A stretch of 64,000 nt of DNA, taken from the NCBI RefSeq assembly GCF_000004075.3, contig NC_026659.2:30398272-30462271 (forward strand). The letters run 5' to 3'. The notes beneath the pieces are model-generated. The model was not told the origin of the DNA. It saw only the letters and a list, made by a program, of their open reading frames with translations, and did no database searches. This document shows, piece after piece, positions 22,709 to 35,369 of this stretch. This DNA comes from Cucumis sativus. Lineage: Eukaryota > Streptophyta > Magnoliopsida > Cucurbitales > Cucurbitaceae. The translations under genes were made by a program, and so were the position numbers. How positions within the stretch are numbered: position 1 is the stretch's first letter; every line of letters begins with the position of its first letter.

Positions 22709-23636
22709 ATGGAAGCTTGTTTTGTCACCTCCAAACCCACTTCTTTCCCTATTCATACAAGAAGATCACCAACCCCATCATCTCTCAAAATATCATGTAA
22801 GTTCTGATTCCTCTCTCTCTCTCTCTTCTTTTTGCTGTTTCTTTCGTGTTTGTTACGTGGAATTCTCTAACACACTTATTGTTGTTTACTTTTCAGGTTG
22901 TCAATTTAGATCACCCTTATCAGGAGGAGAGGAAGATGATTGGAGATCGTTTAGAGCGAAATTGATTGCCACTCAAAAACTATCAACGCCTCAGATTTCA
23001 TCTTCTTTTGTGGATCTTGACACGGTAGTGGATCATCCACCGTCGGTCTCCCTAGGTGAGAAATGGGCTCATGTCATTCATGGACCGGAAAAGGGATGTC
23101 TTCTAATAGCTACAGAGAAGCTTGATGGAGTACACATATTCGAACGAACGGTGATTCTTTTGTTAAACAATGGGCAGTTAGGTCCATCAGGGATCATACT
23201 AAACAGACCCTCGTTGATGTCCATTAAGGAAACGAGGTCGACGGCGCTGGATGTTGCCGGGACGTTCTCGGAGCAGGCATTGTACTTTGGCGGGCCATTG
23301 GAAGGAGGAGTGTTTCTAGTGAGCCCAAAGACAAATGGGGAAGATGGGGTTGGAAAGAGTGGGGTTTTTGAGGAAGTAATGAAAGGGATGTATTATGGGA
23401 CTAAAGAAAGCGTTGGATGTGCAGCAGAAATGGTGAAGAGAAATCTTGTTGGGGCTGAAGATTTTAGGTTCTTTGATGGGTATTGTGGTTGGGAAAAGGA
23501 CCAATTGAAAGATGAAATTAAAGCTGGTTATTGGACCGTGGCTGCTTGTAGTCCTAATTTAATTCAAATGGATGTGGGAAATGTGGGACTTTGGGACAAC
23601 TTACTCAGCCTTTTGGGCCCTAAAAAGGTTTGGTGA
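22709..23636 (+). CDS. UPF0301/DUF179 (YqgE/AlgH-like) protein, probably plastid
   Basis: Two exons, 22709-22796 and 22897-23636, giving 275 residues. The intron has a clean GTAAGT donor and TTTTCAG acceptor and restores frame as a Cys codon. The first ~45 residues are Ser/Thr/Pro-rich with basic residues, fitting a transit peptide. The body carries DUF179 landmarks: GCLLIATEKLDGVHIFERTV, LLLNNGQLGPSGIILNRP, LYFGGPLEGGVFLVSP, FFDGYCGWEKDQLKDEIKAG and YWTVAACSPNLI. The fold is shared with bacterial YqgE/AlgH. The biochemical function is not established in plants as far as I know. An open frame from 22503 continues straight through the intron into exon 2, but the ATG at 22709 and the consensus splice sites fit better. 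Confidence 0.9.
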
Positions 23637-24705
23637 AGTTATGATACCAATTTCATGATATCTAAACATTTTCCACACAGAGGAACTTAATGTGTAAATT
23701 TGAAACAATGGTTTGTCAGTTTGAAAAAGTGCAATTTATGAAATATTAGTTAACATCCACCTAATTTTATGCAATTTGGTTGCATTAATACATCACATGC
23801 AGTGTAATGAGATTTAATATTTGGAGAACTCCTTGCGTGATCTACCTTCTTCGTTAATCACAATTGAAATTCTATTACACATGTCTACAGACCTCAACTG
23901 ACATTGATTTGGCTTAGAAGATCACCTGCTATGAATTAAATCTTTTCTAGAAGTTGATTGTTACTTTACCTAATTTGTTGGGTTTCGTTTGTTTTTATCT
24001 TCTCAATTATAGAACATCTCATATGTGGTCACAATTTGAGCACAAGACGTTTTAGAGAAAGCACATATATATACCTAAATGTTTAGACCATTAAGATATG
24101 CTCTTTCCACATTGCAATTATCATTTATTCTATTAAGTTCATTAGGAACAGAACTTAGATTTTTCTAATGTAATTTCTTTATCACAAACTACTTGATAAA
24201 TTGTTCCCAACAAATTTACAATCTCATTTGTAATGTCTTTCGAAATGTTTAAAGATACTTCTTTTATATTTAAAACATTAACTACTTAGCAAGTTATTCC
24301 AAACATTAACTCCATTTTTCAAGAGGAGTGAGATTTTGTAAGAGAAAAAGAGATCAAAGAGTGAAAAATACGTGTAGATGCGTTTCATTTACAACTGAAA
24401 AACACTCAAACAAATACATTTCATGGAAATGAAAAACAAAAAAATACGTTTCATTCTTGAAATTACATTCATTTTCAATTCCATATCTTTCTTGAGAAAC
24501 ACGATCTAACATCAAATAGAGAAAATAAACACTTCATCTCACACTTGACACTGAAACATTTTCCAACAAATGAGAAACAGTCTCCACTTTCATTTCCAAT
24601 TCCATGTCTTTCTTGGGAGATGGATATAGAATCATATGGAAAATGATATGAATGAATGGGTTTTGAAGAAAGAGTTCAAGAATTGGAGGCAGAAGCAGCA
24701 ATTCA
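23637..24705. other. Convergent 3' regions of the UPF0301 gene and CNGC2
   Basis: The two flanking genes converge here. The first ~250 bases should be the 3' UTR of the UPF0301 gene, and roughly 24.5-24.7 kb the 3' UTR of CNGC2. The middle is AT-rich with nothing recognisable. Confidence 0.6.
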
Positions 24706-27700
24706 CTATTCAAGATGATCATGTGGTCTGAATGACATGAACATTGCAGCATACTGCAAAAGCCGACGTTCAGTGCTTCCATTTTCCACCACAGCTATCA
24801 CTGGACGCCTCATCCGTTTTCTGTATCGACGCCAAGCAAGTTGTATGTTAACAGCAGCCCATGTTCTCCAGTTGGAAGAGTAAAATCTTGCTGTTCTCTT
24901 CAGTCTCTCATTCGCGAATTTGTAGCGGAAGTGATCGGTTATGTACTTCAGATGGTCTGCTTTCAGGGCAAATGCTTCTGTTGGTTCAATGCAAACAAAT
25001 GTAGCGGATGAAGCTGGAAGTCTCTCCAGAAATGGGCGACGAAGACACCACGATAGCAGTTCGTCACCAAGAAATCCTCCCGGTTCAATAAAACTTGTCG
25101 CTGTCATGCCCTTGCTCAGGCTTTGGCTACGTTTTACTCGTCCACACACTATGAATAACATCCTTGGAACAGGATCTCCTTCTCTGATTATCTGTGTTTT
25201 AAGGAAATATTAACATTCATCTATCTTCCGACTCGTTTGAAATGACTTTTTAAGTGCTTAAAAATATTTTTTTAGCAAAGGATGACATTCCACGTGTCTT
25301 CGTTCAAATATGTACCTTTTCATCTTTGGAGAATACAAGTGGCTTGACTTTGTCACATATGTTGTCTAGAATCAGCTCCTCCAGGTTTTGAAAGAGAGGC
25401 ACCTACACATTGATGATGGTTAAAAAAGGAAACAAAGAACTACCACCGCAAGTTTTCCGTAATCCTAAAGAGAACTAAGGCCTTAGCTCTCTTTGATAAC
25501 ATTTTGAACTTTGTTTTATATTTTAAAAATTAAGCTTATAAACACTAATCTCATCTACTACTTTCTATTAATAATTTCAAACCGAACCTAGTATTCAGAA
25601 ACGAAATTGTTATCAAATGTTGTCTACAATATCGTAGTTACCTTTCTGATTAGGTCAACACAAAGATGACGTTTGATATCTCTTCTAAGACCTTCTGGCA
25701 AATCATTGATTAGTTCCATCTCATCTTCTCCTCCCATAGCTGCCCATCTCTGGTGCTCATAGTGTCGAACTCGATGTTTCAAACGAGATGGCAATTGTCG
25801 TCTCCTCATCCACCACTCCAAATCTCGACATCTCAGCTGCATTTTTCGCCTCCTTGCCATGACAGCGTGCAAAAGTACCTTTGTAGGTTTTTTTATTGTT
25901 TTTTTTTATTTTAGCAATGAGAAGTTATTATCATCAGAAGAAGAAATTTTTAATCTAAATTTGCATAATGAACCAAAAAAAAAAAACTCACCTGAATATT
26001 ACCAATCAAAAGAGTGAAAAGCAACAATCCACTAAGCACCGTACAAATACTGAAGCACACTTCCAGCCAATTACTCGTAGGCTCAAGATCATTTCCAAAG
26101 GTGCTTCAACATTTAAACCATCATTTATCAAGAAACAGAAGCTAAAGAAACAGAGTTAGAAAAGCACTTTGCCTCTTTCCTTAATTACCTGAGAGTCATT
26201 AATCCCCAAAAGATAGGATAAAGGATTTTGACAGCAACTGAATTGCTAGAAATGACAGGAAGAGCCCACTTGTAGATGCCATAGGCGAACGGACCATTAA
26301 CATCCAAACATAGTGGCTTCCTAAACGTAGCAGTCGAATTCCGACCACACGAACTTCCAATCGTTGTATCTGATGATAGAAACTGATAACACACCTCCTC
26401 AGAGCAAGACAAAGATAAGTTGCACTTGTTTCTCTCACAATGTTGTTGGATACAAGAAGCAACTCGCTGTATTGCAAGAACATACCAACAACCCCCAGCA
26501 ACCTGTTAACAGCAAAAACAGATTCAGAATAAAAAACAAAGTTTAAAGAACTGACTATGATGAAAAATACAAGGTGCGCTTACATGAGAGGCAATAAAAT
26601 AGGCAATGAGATTGAGGCCAAAACCCCACCAAATGGTGCCAAAGATGTATCCAGTAACCTTCTGCATTCTTCTCATTAAAATAATGGAGTGGTAAACTTT
26701 TGGGAGGAATTGGAACAAGAACATTAATAAGATTACTGTCATTATAAGTTTGATTCTTTCTTCTCTGATCAGTTTTGGTAAAACCAACCAATAAACAATC
26801 TGCCATAAGAAAAGATGAGCACAGAGGAAGCACAATCAAAACTTTGAACATTTTCCTCTTTAAGTTCGCTAAAGGTAAAGATATTTTTGTTGAATTTAGG
26901 AAGAATTAAAGCCTTTTCATTCATTAATAAGAAAAATACAAATATGTTCTTCTGTGAAGCAATAGGAATTGAAGTTTGAACTTGAGTTTGATTTCTTACG
27001 TCCCATTTGATACCAACTTCATTTTTAGTTTGTTTTGGAAATCTACATTTGTTTCCATCCAATTTTCAACCATAGTTTTCAAGAAATAATTAAAAAAAAT
27101 AACTAGATAGTCATCAAATGGAGTATTACAATAATTAAGAGAAGATGAACCATTCGATATTAGATCGATGTCATGAACATTAAGTTACACAAACACAACA
27201 AAATAAGCACTTTAATAATAGAATTAAAAAAAAAAAAAAAAGAAGAGAGAAGAAGAAGAAAAGTAAACAAAAAGACAAATACAGAGATAAAGGTAATGAT
27301 AATAGAATTATGGTTGTACCATGTTATGAAAAAGTTAGAACAAAAGATAAGAACCCATGACCACTCTATTATTGCACCATCCTAACTGATTAAGTCATAT
27401 CTTAAAAGTTAAAGTTAGTGATTATTTTCAATAATTTGACCAACAAATTCCATTTTTATCAAACAACTAGTAATTAATGATAGTTGATTATATCCAAATG
27501 ATTAATGATAATGGAGATTCAAATCAAAACCTCTTAGTCATTAAGAGGTACTCATTGTCACTTGTAGTAGATAACTACTATGCTTGTTTTACTCCATTCT
27601 AACCATTCATTTATGTATTATAGATTACATTCTCTTAGTTAAAATATCAGTTTAACAGTTACTTCAATTTTAGTAAGAGTTAAAGTTACTACAATAATTT

Positions 27701-28746
27701 CTATACACAACAATTATTATTATTGTTATTATGTAGACCAAAATGGTATTTTAACTAATTTTTAAAAAAATCAAATAAGTTGTTTTAAGTATCTTTGAAT
27801 AACTATTTAGTTTTTTATTATGATTTTAAAATGAAGCCCATGAATACTCGCTTTTTTAGAAAAAAAAAAAAGGCCAAGTGTTCTTAATATACCGATTATA
27901 TTAAAAAATGACATACTCCTAGCAACCAAAATATTTACGATGGACCGTAATAACAAAAAAATATATTATTATTTGTGTCTATTGTGTTTTTATAAATGGT
28001 TTTAAAAAAATTGTCATAGAAAAATAAAAAAATAGAGAGAAGGAAGCAAACCTGAGGAACAGGGAGGATAACAAAGGCATCAAACCAAAAGCCTTTGAAA
28101 GAACGAACATAGTGAGAAGCAATATCACGTGCATCCCACACCAGTTTCCCACACCCAATCACCATACTCTCTTTCGACACGTAAGCAAGCCTGAACTGAA
28201 GCCACACGTGCCACAAGTGCACTATATCAAGACACGTTCGAACCACCGTAACTCCGGCAGCCAACCCACCATCCATGTACAGGCAAGGCCATCCTCCTCT
28301 TCCAATAGACAGAGCATAGAAGTAAAGCGGATCAACCGCAAGAGACATTCCCCGGGCCAATAACAGAACCCGGTTCCATCTCTGAACCGGTTTCTTTCTT
28401 GGGTCCAGAACCGTCCCGAAGCAACCCGCCGAAGAATGTCGGGGCGCTGGTGAGGATTTTGTGGGTTGGATTGGAACCAGGGAAGAGCCCGCGGAGGCTT
28501 CCCATTCGGGTTGTTGGTGGGCGTGGTCGCAGCTGGTGGAGTGGAAGGCTGGAACGCCCACTTGGGTACAGGCGTAGCATTCCAAGACTGGGGTTGCGTC
28601 GGCGGCGACATTGAGAGGAGGCGGTGATGGCCTCAGACAAAGCTCGCTCCACCTGAAAAGGGGGAAGGAGAAATCGGTTAGTGAGAGAGAAAAGGGAAAT
28701 AATGGAAATTAGAAGGAAGTAGTAGTACGGACATGGAAGAAGGCAT
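24706..28746 (-). CDS. CNGC2: Cyclic nucleotide-gated ion channel 2 (CNGC2/DND1 type)
   Basis: Plasma-membrane cation channel; in Arabidopsis CNGC2 (DND1) carries calcium in immunity and development and works with CNGC4. Exons: 28733-28746 (start, uncertain), 28052-28652, 26584-26799, 26189-26502, 25992-26103, 25642-25878, 25316-25402 and 24706-25191; 688 residues versus about 726 in Arabidopsis. Diagnostic blocks: Cys-rich N-terminus LECYACTQVGVPAFHSTSC, helices from DPRKKPVQRWNRVLLLARG, and the pore STFGNDLEPTSNW with filter residues G385-N386-D387. Next come the cyclic-nucleotide-binding domain (PGGFLGDELLSWCLRRPF, 560-579), the IQ motif VNIQLAWRRYRKRMRR (641-656) and the C-terminus MFMSFRPHDHLE, as in Arabidopsis. 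Intron 2 is 1.25 kb. The first 14-base exon is the weakest part of the model. Confidence 0.95.
25235..25268. mobile_element. Single arm of a MITE-like element in CNGC2 intron 7
   Basis: CGTTTGAAATGACTTTTTAA followed by GTGCTTAAAAA closely resembles the left arm of the hairpin at 18461-18544. No opposite arm was found nearby, so it is probably a truncated copy. Confidence 0.35.
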
Positions 28747-28777
28747 GGGGAAACCACCATGGGAGAGAGTGGATTTA

Positions 28778-28799
28778 GAAGAAGAAGAAGAAGAAGAAG
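28778..28799. repeat. (GAA)7 microsatellite at the CNGC2 5' end
   Basis: Seven GAA units (CTT on the CNGC2 strand), 32-53 bases upstream of the proposed start codon. It lies in the 5' leader and inside an out-of-frame upstream reading frame that begins near 28805 with a Leu run. Length changes would alter that upstream frame. Confidence 0.75.
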
Positions 28800-30160
28800 G
28801 GACATGAGAGTAGTGAAGAAGGAGATTGAGAATTGAGATAGAGATTGGGAATGAAACTGATTTGTGAAGAAGAGAGGCTTAGAATTAGGAATAAATGATG
28901 AAGGAAGGTTTAGGGAAGAGGGAAGCAGGGGGAGGCGGTACTGTGGTGGTGGGGGCTCCGTATTTTTGTCACTCCAAATCCAATCCTGAGTTGGTTAATT
29001 GTGTTGACGCGGATAAAGATTGATCGAATTGAGCTTACTAATACCATCAACACCAACCGAACCGAACCATTTACGCTCAATACACATACTCTAAGTTTGG
29101 TTAGCTTAAGTAGTAAAGAGTAAACACGATAACAAGAAAGATAAATGAGTATGAAACGGTAAGCAATAAAAAGTGTCATCCTGGAAATAGAATGATATCA
29201 TTAACTATCAATTATCATTACCCTTAATTATGGTGGCATTAGGAAGTATTTTAGAGATAATAATTAGAAATTTTGTTTTAAATGATAAACTACCGATAAT
29301 ATTTATAAATATAACAAAATATCACATTTTATCATTTATAGATGATAATATTGTATCAATGTTGATAACAATGATATTTTTCTACATTAAAATGTTTTAG
29401 TTCATTTTAGTATATTGTGGAGGAAGGAGTCGGTCGCTAGAGTCCAAAGTTAAAAATGTTGTCACTTCACAAGCTAATAAACCTATTCAAGATATCTTCA
29501 ACCTTATGTACTACAAATCTTTCCAACTTTTTATACCTCTAATCATTCCAAATATTGAATACTTACTACAATTAGCTTGAAACACTTAACTCGGGGTTAG
29601 ATTTTGAATTTTGGATACTCCAAATAAATTTATAATGTTCTAGAAGTGAATCAAATGAATGTGGTTGATCAAATTATTAGCAATTATTTAGAGAGAGCTG
29701 AATATTAGAGAGTTTGAAAAGTGTGGTTTCCTAATGGTTACTTGACTAATTAATTAATTTAATCGTTATTAATGAATTCAATCACACGCGTAATTTTGAT
29801 AGATGAGAACAATGGGTGATAATTCATCAACTGTAAAAGTAAATATTTAAATTGATTTTGTAGGATGGAGTGATAGTAAAATTTCTAAAATTGCTTTCAC
29901 GTAGATGCAAAATCTCATACCAATATATTATTGAACTTAGATGTTTGATCCCCTTTCCTATACCATTAATTTCCACAAAACCAATCTTTAAAAAGTTTTA
30001 AATTTGTAATTTACTATTCTTGCAAGTAAAATATTAATTGAAAAGATGGTTTAATTATTTGGTTTAAAATCCTCCACTTTCTATTGTCATAATCTCTTTC
30101 CTAAACACAATTAACAATACTTTTCTTCCAAATAGAGCAAGTCTAAAATGTAATATAAAT

Positions 30161-30214
30161 TTGAGTGAACTTTGTTGTTTCATATATTTGAGTGAACTTT
30201 GTTGTTTCATATAT
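30161..30214. repeat. Perfect 27-base tandem duplication
   Basis: Two head-to-tail copies of a 27-base unit beginning TTGAGTGAACTTTGTTGTTT. Identical copies suggest a recent duplication. Confidence 0.85.
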
Positions 30215-32537
30215 TATATATGGATGATGTAAAAATACGACAAAAACAGTTCAAATTTAGAGAGTTTTGGTTGAGATATTATTTAATTAAAACTTTGTTG
30301 TTAGATTGATTAATGAATTAAATTTCACGTCGAGTTTTTGCTTTCAAGATAATCAAAAGAGCTTTTTTTTTCTTCTAATTTTGCAACATAATTCATTTAT
30401 TGAGTTGGATGTGAATAATATTAGAATGACACTAATAATCATATTTTGTTGACGGTTTGAATTAGGGTTAAAGAAACTTGTTCTTCATCTCAAATTTTTT
30501 GATAGGCTATTAATGTCTAATCCAATTATTAAGCTTTAGTATTTGAGAAGTAGGGCAAGATTCGTGTATGTACCAAAAAAATTCTCGTATCAAAATAAAT
30601 ATTTATAATTCATTTTTTTTTATATCATAATTTCATTGTCACTCCTTAACATAATAGACAAATTAGTTCATTTACATTTTACACCAATCTGCCAATTTGT
30701 AATTAAGAAGTGTGCATTTGTTATCTTACAAAAGCCTAATTCAAAAAAAAACCATCACATATTTTTAGAAAACCCATCTCATTATTTCTCAAATAATAAT
30801 GTATATATAAAAGAAAACAATAATTTAATTAAGTTGGCCTTTCATTTGGCCCTTGGCCTTTGGGAGGAAGGGGCTTATAATATATCTCTCCAATTTTGTG
30901 GAATGTATATATTGAGTGAATTTTTTTATAAAAAATTGGGAAATTATATTATAAGAGATATATATCTAATCCCAAGCAATGGGAAAAACCAAAAAGAAAT
31001 TTTGGTGTTTTTTTATAAGAAAAAAAATGGAAAAAAAGCTGCAGTTCTTTTATTTGGGTCCCAAAAGAACATGCACACCACCAAAGGAATTTGCCCATAA
31101 ATTGAAACCTTCATACCAAATCTCCATACTCACCCTTTTAACCATATTCTCTTTGTATACAAATTGAATTTGTCAACCTCAACATACACACATCAACCCC
31201 TTTGTTGTTTCTGTTGGAGATATTATTACAAATAACAACCATAATCAACTTAATTAATATTGAGAACATCTTTCTTTTGGTAGATTAAAAACTAATAAAG
31301 AGAAAGTAAAAAAAGAATAATACGTTGAAAATAATCTTGGTTGATGTGTGCATTGAGAGAAAGGGAAAAGTTCTTTTTATAGTGGAATTTTGCATCAAGT
31401 ATTAATTATACGTTATCAATATTATTTCAAAAAAATTCACTACGTTTTTGTATGATCACAAATTTGGAAAATGACACATCATGTAATTTTCTAAACATAT
31501 ATATATATATTACAAAAACATCGTACCCTTTTCCGTAATTTTACTTTTAAAAAAAGTTTAGACAATGAAAATATTAGGTATAGACTTTAAGGTATATATG
31601 CATGATAAAGACCCAAATAGCTAGTGGTACATGTAACTATTTTTGATGTTATAGGAAATCAACTTTCAAAGTTATAAAGCAATCAATCATTTGAGTTATT
31701 ATTATTTACTAAGAGGTTAGAATTGTCATTTTGAAAATTAAAATAGAGAATAAGACATTTTTATGCCCCACCAAAACTTCTATAGCAAAGTGATGAGGAC
31801 CTACCCATTTGAGCACAGTGTGTATAATATAATGTTTGATTGATTACTATTTCAAAATTATTAAAACAATGTCTTTTTCTTTATATGGTCCCTTTTAGTC
31901 ATTATAGAGAATGATTGTTCACTCAATTCTTATCATAAAATTTTATTCATACACGACATGTCATTGGATAGATCAGATTTTAAATCTCGAAATTGATAGG
32001 AGAGATAGTTAACTTATATTCAGCGTGAACAATAATATAATATTTTTGTAACTATTTCTTTTTCTTTTTCAATAATATCACAAAAGACGAATAAGAAAAC
32101 AAAACTATTCGAGACTTTGTGATGATTCAAAATGTGAAGATGATAATCAAATTATTCCAAAATTTGATCTTTTATTTATTTTTGCCCTTTTAGCTTTAGA
32201 AAAGAGAACGAACATTTTAAATAGATTGTTTAGTTTCGAGTTGTGAAATATATTAAATAATGAGTTGTTCATCTTTTTTGTTTTAGAAAAAAATATATAC
32301 ATTGAATCGTAGGTAAGATATGTGTCACATACGTCAAAATAAAAACAAATACATCAAATCAATACATACCACCATATGTGTTTGATTTGAATTCTTTGCC
32401 TTACACGAAGTATATATGCTTCCGGGCTCGAACTACATTTTCTTTCAATGTTTTATATTGTTTTTTACCATATAATATAAGCAATGTTCTACGAGTATTT
32501 ATAAAGAATTAGAAAAAAGATATTCAATACGGATGTG

Positions 32538-33330
32538 TTGAATAAGAAATTTTGAGACCAATCATAAATTGTCACATCATTTATTAAGTTGATGAAAAGT
32601 ACAAATAAATAAATTTATGACTAATTAAAATTGACATGTGCCCCAAATTAAAGAATTGAAAAACATAAATTGACCATTTTAATAATGTCACATGTTTTCA
32701 TCTTAACGATTAGATTAAGTTAAAATCCACGAATTAAATAAGAACTCTATAAATAGAGAAATTCTTCTCATTTGTAAGGGTTGAAATTTTTTTTACTCCA
32801 TAAGGTCTATAGAGAATTTTTTCAAAAACTACAAGACTTCCCAACTCCTAAAGTCGACCACCCTCGAAGATTGAAACTCATTTGAAGATACAAACTTTCT
32901 TCCAACTTCAAGAAGATCAGATGTTCCACTTCCTCAAATCAAGCGTAAGCATTCAACCAACTTGAAGAACATTATGTGCTTCGCTTCTCCAAATCAAGCG
33001 TAGACGTTCAACAAACTTCAAGAACGTCACATGTTTCGCTTCCTCCAAATCAAGTGTGTAGGCATCCAGTCGAGAGCGAATCAGATGATCAAATTTTAGA
33101 GATTGAACCGCATCGCATCAAATCAACAAAGATACAGCATCAACTCCAAGTTCAAATCCACGAATTAAATTTATTCAAAAATTTCATGTAAACAAGATGT
33201 CAAACTCTTCATTTTACGAATATATAATTGAGATATTGATGAATATTGTTCTCATCATCTGTCAAAACAAACCTTTCGGACACATCGACAATGAAACGTT
33301 GGAACGAAGATTAATTGTCCCAACTTATTT
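32538..33330 (+). mobile_element. LTR-like segment (possible solo LTR)
   Basis: Contains a strong TATA box CTATAAATAG at 32747-32756, followed ~30 bases later by an R-like leader (TTGTAAGGGTTGAAA) and Phe/Ser-codon-like simple repeats, as in plant retrotransposon LTRs. No gag, protease, reverse transcriptase or integrase frame is present in the region, so at most it is a solo or truncated LTR. Both boundaries are guesses; TG/CA ends and a target duplication were not established. Confidence 0.35.
32906..33070. repeat. Three tandem 55-base units
   Basis: Units begin at 32906, 32961 and 33016, exactly 55 bases apart, each starting CTTcAAGAA and containing CTTCnnCAAATCAAGcGT. Copies are diverged by several substitutions but not in length, indicating an old in-register triplication. 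It lies inside the LTR-like segment. Confidence 0.75.
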
Positions 33331-33691
33331 TACACACAAATATATGTGTTAAAATTTTGCAACCACACATAAATATATGCCGCGGATCTCTTTGGTTGTT
33401 TCTACACGTGAAGTTTCACATCACAACCCTACAACTACGAATGGGTCCTTCCACATATTTTGTAAATTTTGTGAAAAACACAAATACATTGACATAAAAA
33501 AAGTTTTGAATCAAATTTGCTTCCAACTGTGGATTTAATGAAAAAGACAAAACTTTATTATTACGAATATCATTATTGTTCTTTCCCTCACTTTGGTTAA
33601 TTATAATTGTAATGTTGTATGATCATAAAATCGGTTTGGTTTTCGTTTCTCAAAAATCGGTTTTATTTTGTCTTTTGGTTTAGAATTTAGG

Positions 33692-33713
33692 TTTTTTTTT
33701 TTTTTTTTTTTTT
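33692..33713. repeat. T homopolymer
   Basis: About 22 consecutive T residues in gene-free DNA. Could be the tail of a retroposed element; no element body was recognised beside it. Confidence 0.6.
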
Positions 33714-34502
33714 GTTTTAAAAGATTAAATTAGACTAACCATTGTTTTCATCCATTAGTTTCCATGTTTTGTTGTTTATATTTTCGAGGTGTTTTTGAAA
33801 TAAGAACTAAAGTTTTTTGTTTTAAAGTTACATTTTGTTTTTGAAAAAATGGTCGAGAATTCAAACACATACATAGAAAAATGTGAAAACTAAGTTGTAA
33901 ATGTTTAATAAATAGAACCTAAATCTTTAAAGTTTGATTTTGATTTTCTTGAGAAGCATTGGTAGAAGTGGGTGAGAGGTAATTTAGGGAATTTTCAAAA
34001 GAGAAAATAAAAAGGAAAATCTTTTTAAACCTAAAATTTTGTATATTTGTATTTGATATTATTTTGAAGTTTAAGTTTTGAGTTTAATTTGTTTTAAGTA
34101 TTATAAATGGTGTTCTTAAAATAAAAAAGAAAAAAGTTACAAGTTGGGGAAATCCAAATGCAACTTTCAATTACAAAAAAAATAGTTATTGAAGAAGCAA
34201 TTCAAACTGGCAAAAATTAGAAATGTTTTCCTTTTCTCTTTCATTTTATTCATATTATGCATAAATAATAAATGTTATTTGTCATTGGAATAAATATTTA
34301 TATGTACAAAGACATATATATAGAAAAACAACAAAAAATAATACAAAAATAGAATGAAACTATATGGATTGGGGACAGCTAATTTGCAAGTATTATTGTA
34401 AATGGAAAAGATTCTCAATTGGTCACAATCGCTCTCTCCTATAATTTTGAATTATACGAATTCTAAATCAACATCTTACACACAGTAGTGGCAGATTCAG
34501 AA

Positions 34503-34579
34503 ATCATACGTAGAGAACACTATATAACAAAAAAAAAAAATCATATATAGAAAAACACTATATAACAAAAAAATCATAT
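34503..34579. repeat. Short direct repeats containing AACACTATATAACAAAAA
   Basis: Two adjacent copies of a roughly 37-40 base unit (ATCATAnnTAGA, then ACACTATATAACAAAA), and the start of a third. Simple local duplication in AT-rich DNA. Confidence 0.55.
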
Positions 34580-34825
34580 GGTAATAAAAAAATTATTTTT
34601 AGTGTAGTAAAATTGAAAATAAAATTTATTCATATTTTTAGTTATGCTTGAAAAAATAATTAAAAACATATTTTATAAAATGATTTTTTTTATAAATAGA
34701 ACAAAGCACAAAAAATATTTATACCGTATAGAACAGTTTTGAAGAAAAAAAACCCACAAGCCCATAACGTGAAATAACAAAAATATCTTGCAATTAATGA
34801 ATTACACACTCGTGAAAAAAACGAT

Positions 34826-34900
34826 TTTGTACCAGTTTAGTACACGATCTTGTACTCTTGTACCAAATCTAAACGATATTGTACCAAATCTAGACGATCT
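34826..34900. repeat. Degenerate TTGTACCAAATCTAAACGAT repeats
   Basis: Three to four imperfect ~20-base copies of a GTACCAnnTnTAnACGAT motif in tandem. No coding sense. Confidence 0.5.
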
Positions 34901-35369
34901 ATTAGTGATAGTGATGTATGTCTATATAGGATAGATAACTGATTATTTAGATATTGATACACAATAGATATTCGTACACGATTGTTTAAGATCTTATATC
35001 TATATCATTTATATCTTGTACCAAGGAGAAAAAAAGAAGATAGATGAAAAAAATTATGGAAGAGCAAATGAAGAAGTTGCAAATAAGAAGAAGAAAAAGT
35101 AATAACACTGACCGAGAAGAATAGATTAGAAAAAATAAGAAAGAAAAGTAAAGTGAAAAATGATCTCACGATATTAAAAAGACTACAAACCGTAAATATG
35201 AAATTTATAAAAGAATTGGTAGGATGATGAGGTTGTTGCCCGGGTCGTAAATATTTTTAAAATTCATTTTATTTTTTATTTATAAATATTTTAATTTTTA
35301 AGGCAAATTATTTGAGCAACCATTTAATGGGTCCAAAGTCTCAAATGGGCTAATAATTTGGATAGGGCC

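Noticed and set aside
22503-22896. Upstream and intronic extension of the UPF0301 frame
   Set aside because: The frame stays open by chance through promoter, leader and intron, but a TATA-like box lies within it and the ATG at 22709 plus consensus splice sites give a normal transit peptide.
28332-28805. 157-codon minus-strand frame beginning with a Leu run
   Set aside because: Different frame from the CNGC2 exon it overlaps. It exists as a long frame only if the 80-base intron is not spliced; kept only as a possible short upstream ORF.
30636-31100. 154-codon plus-strand open frame
   Set aside because: Composition is Asn/Lys/Phe-rich and tracks AT content. It crosses homopolymer runs, has no recognisable motif and no splice-linked neighbours.
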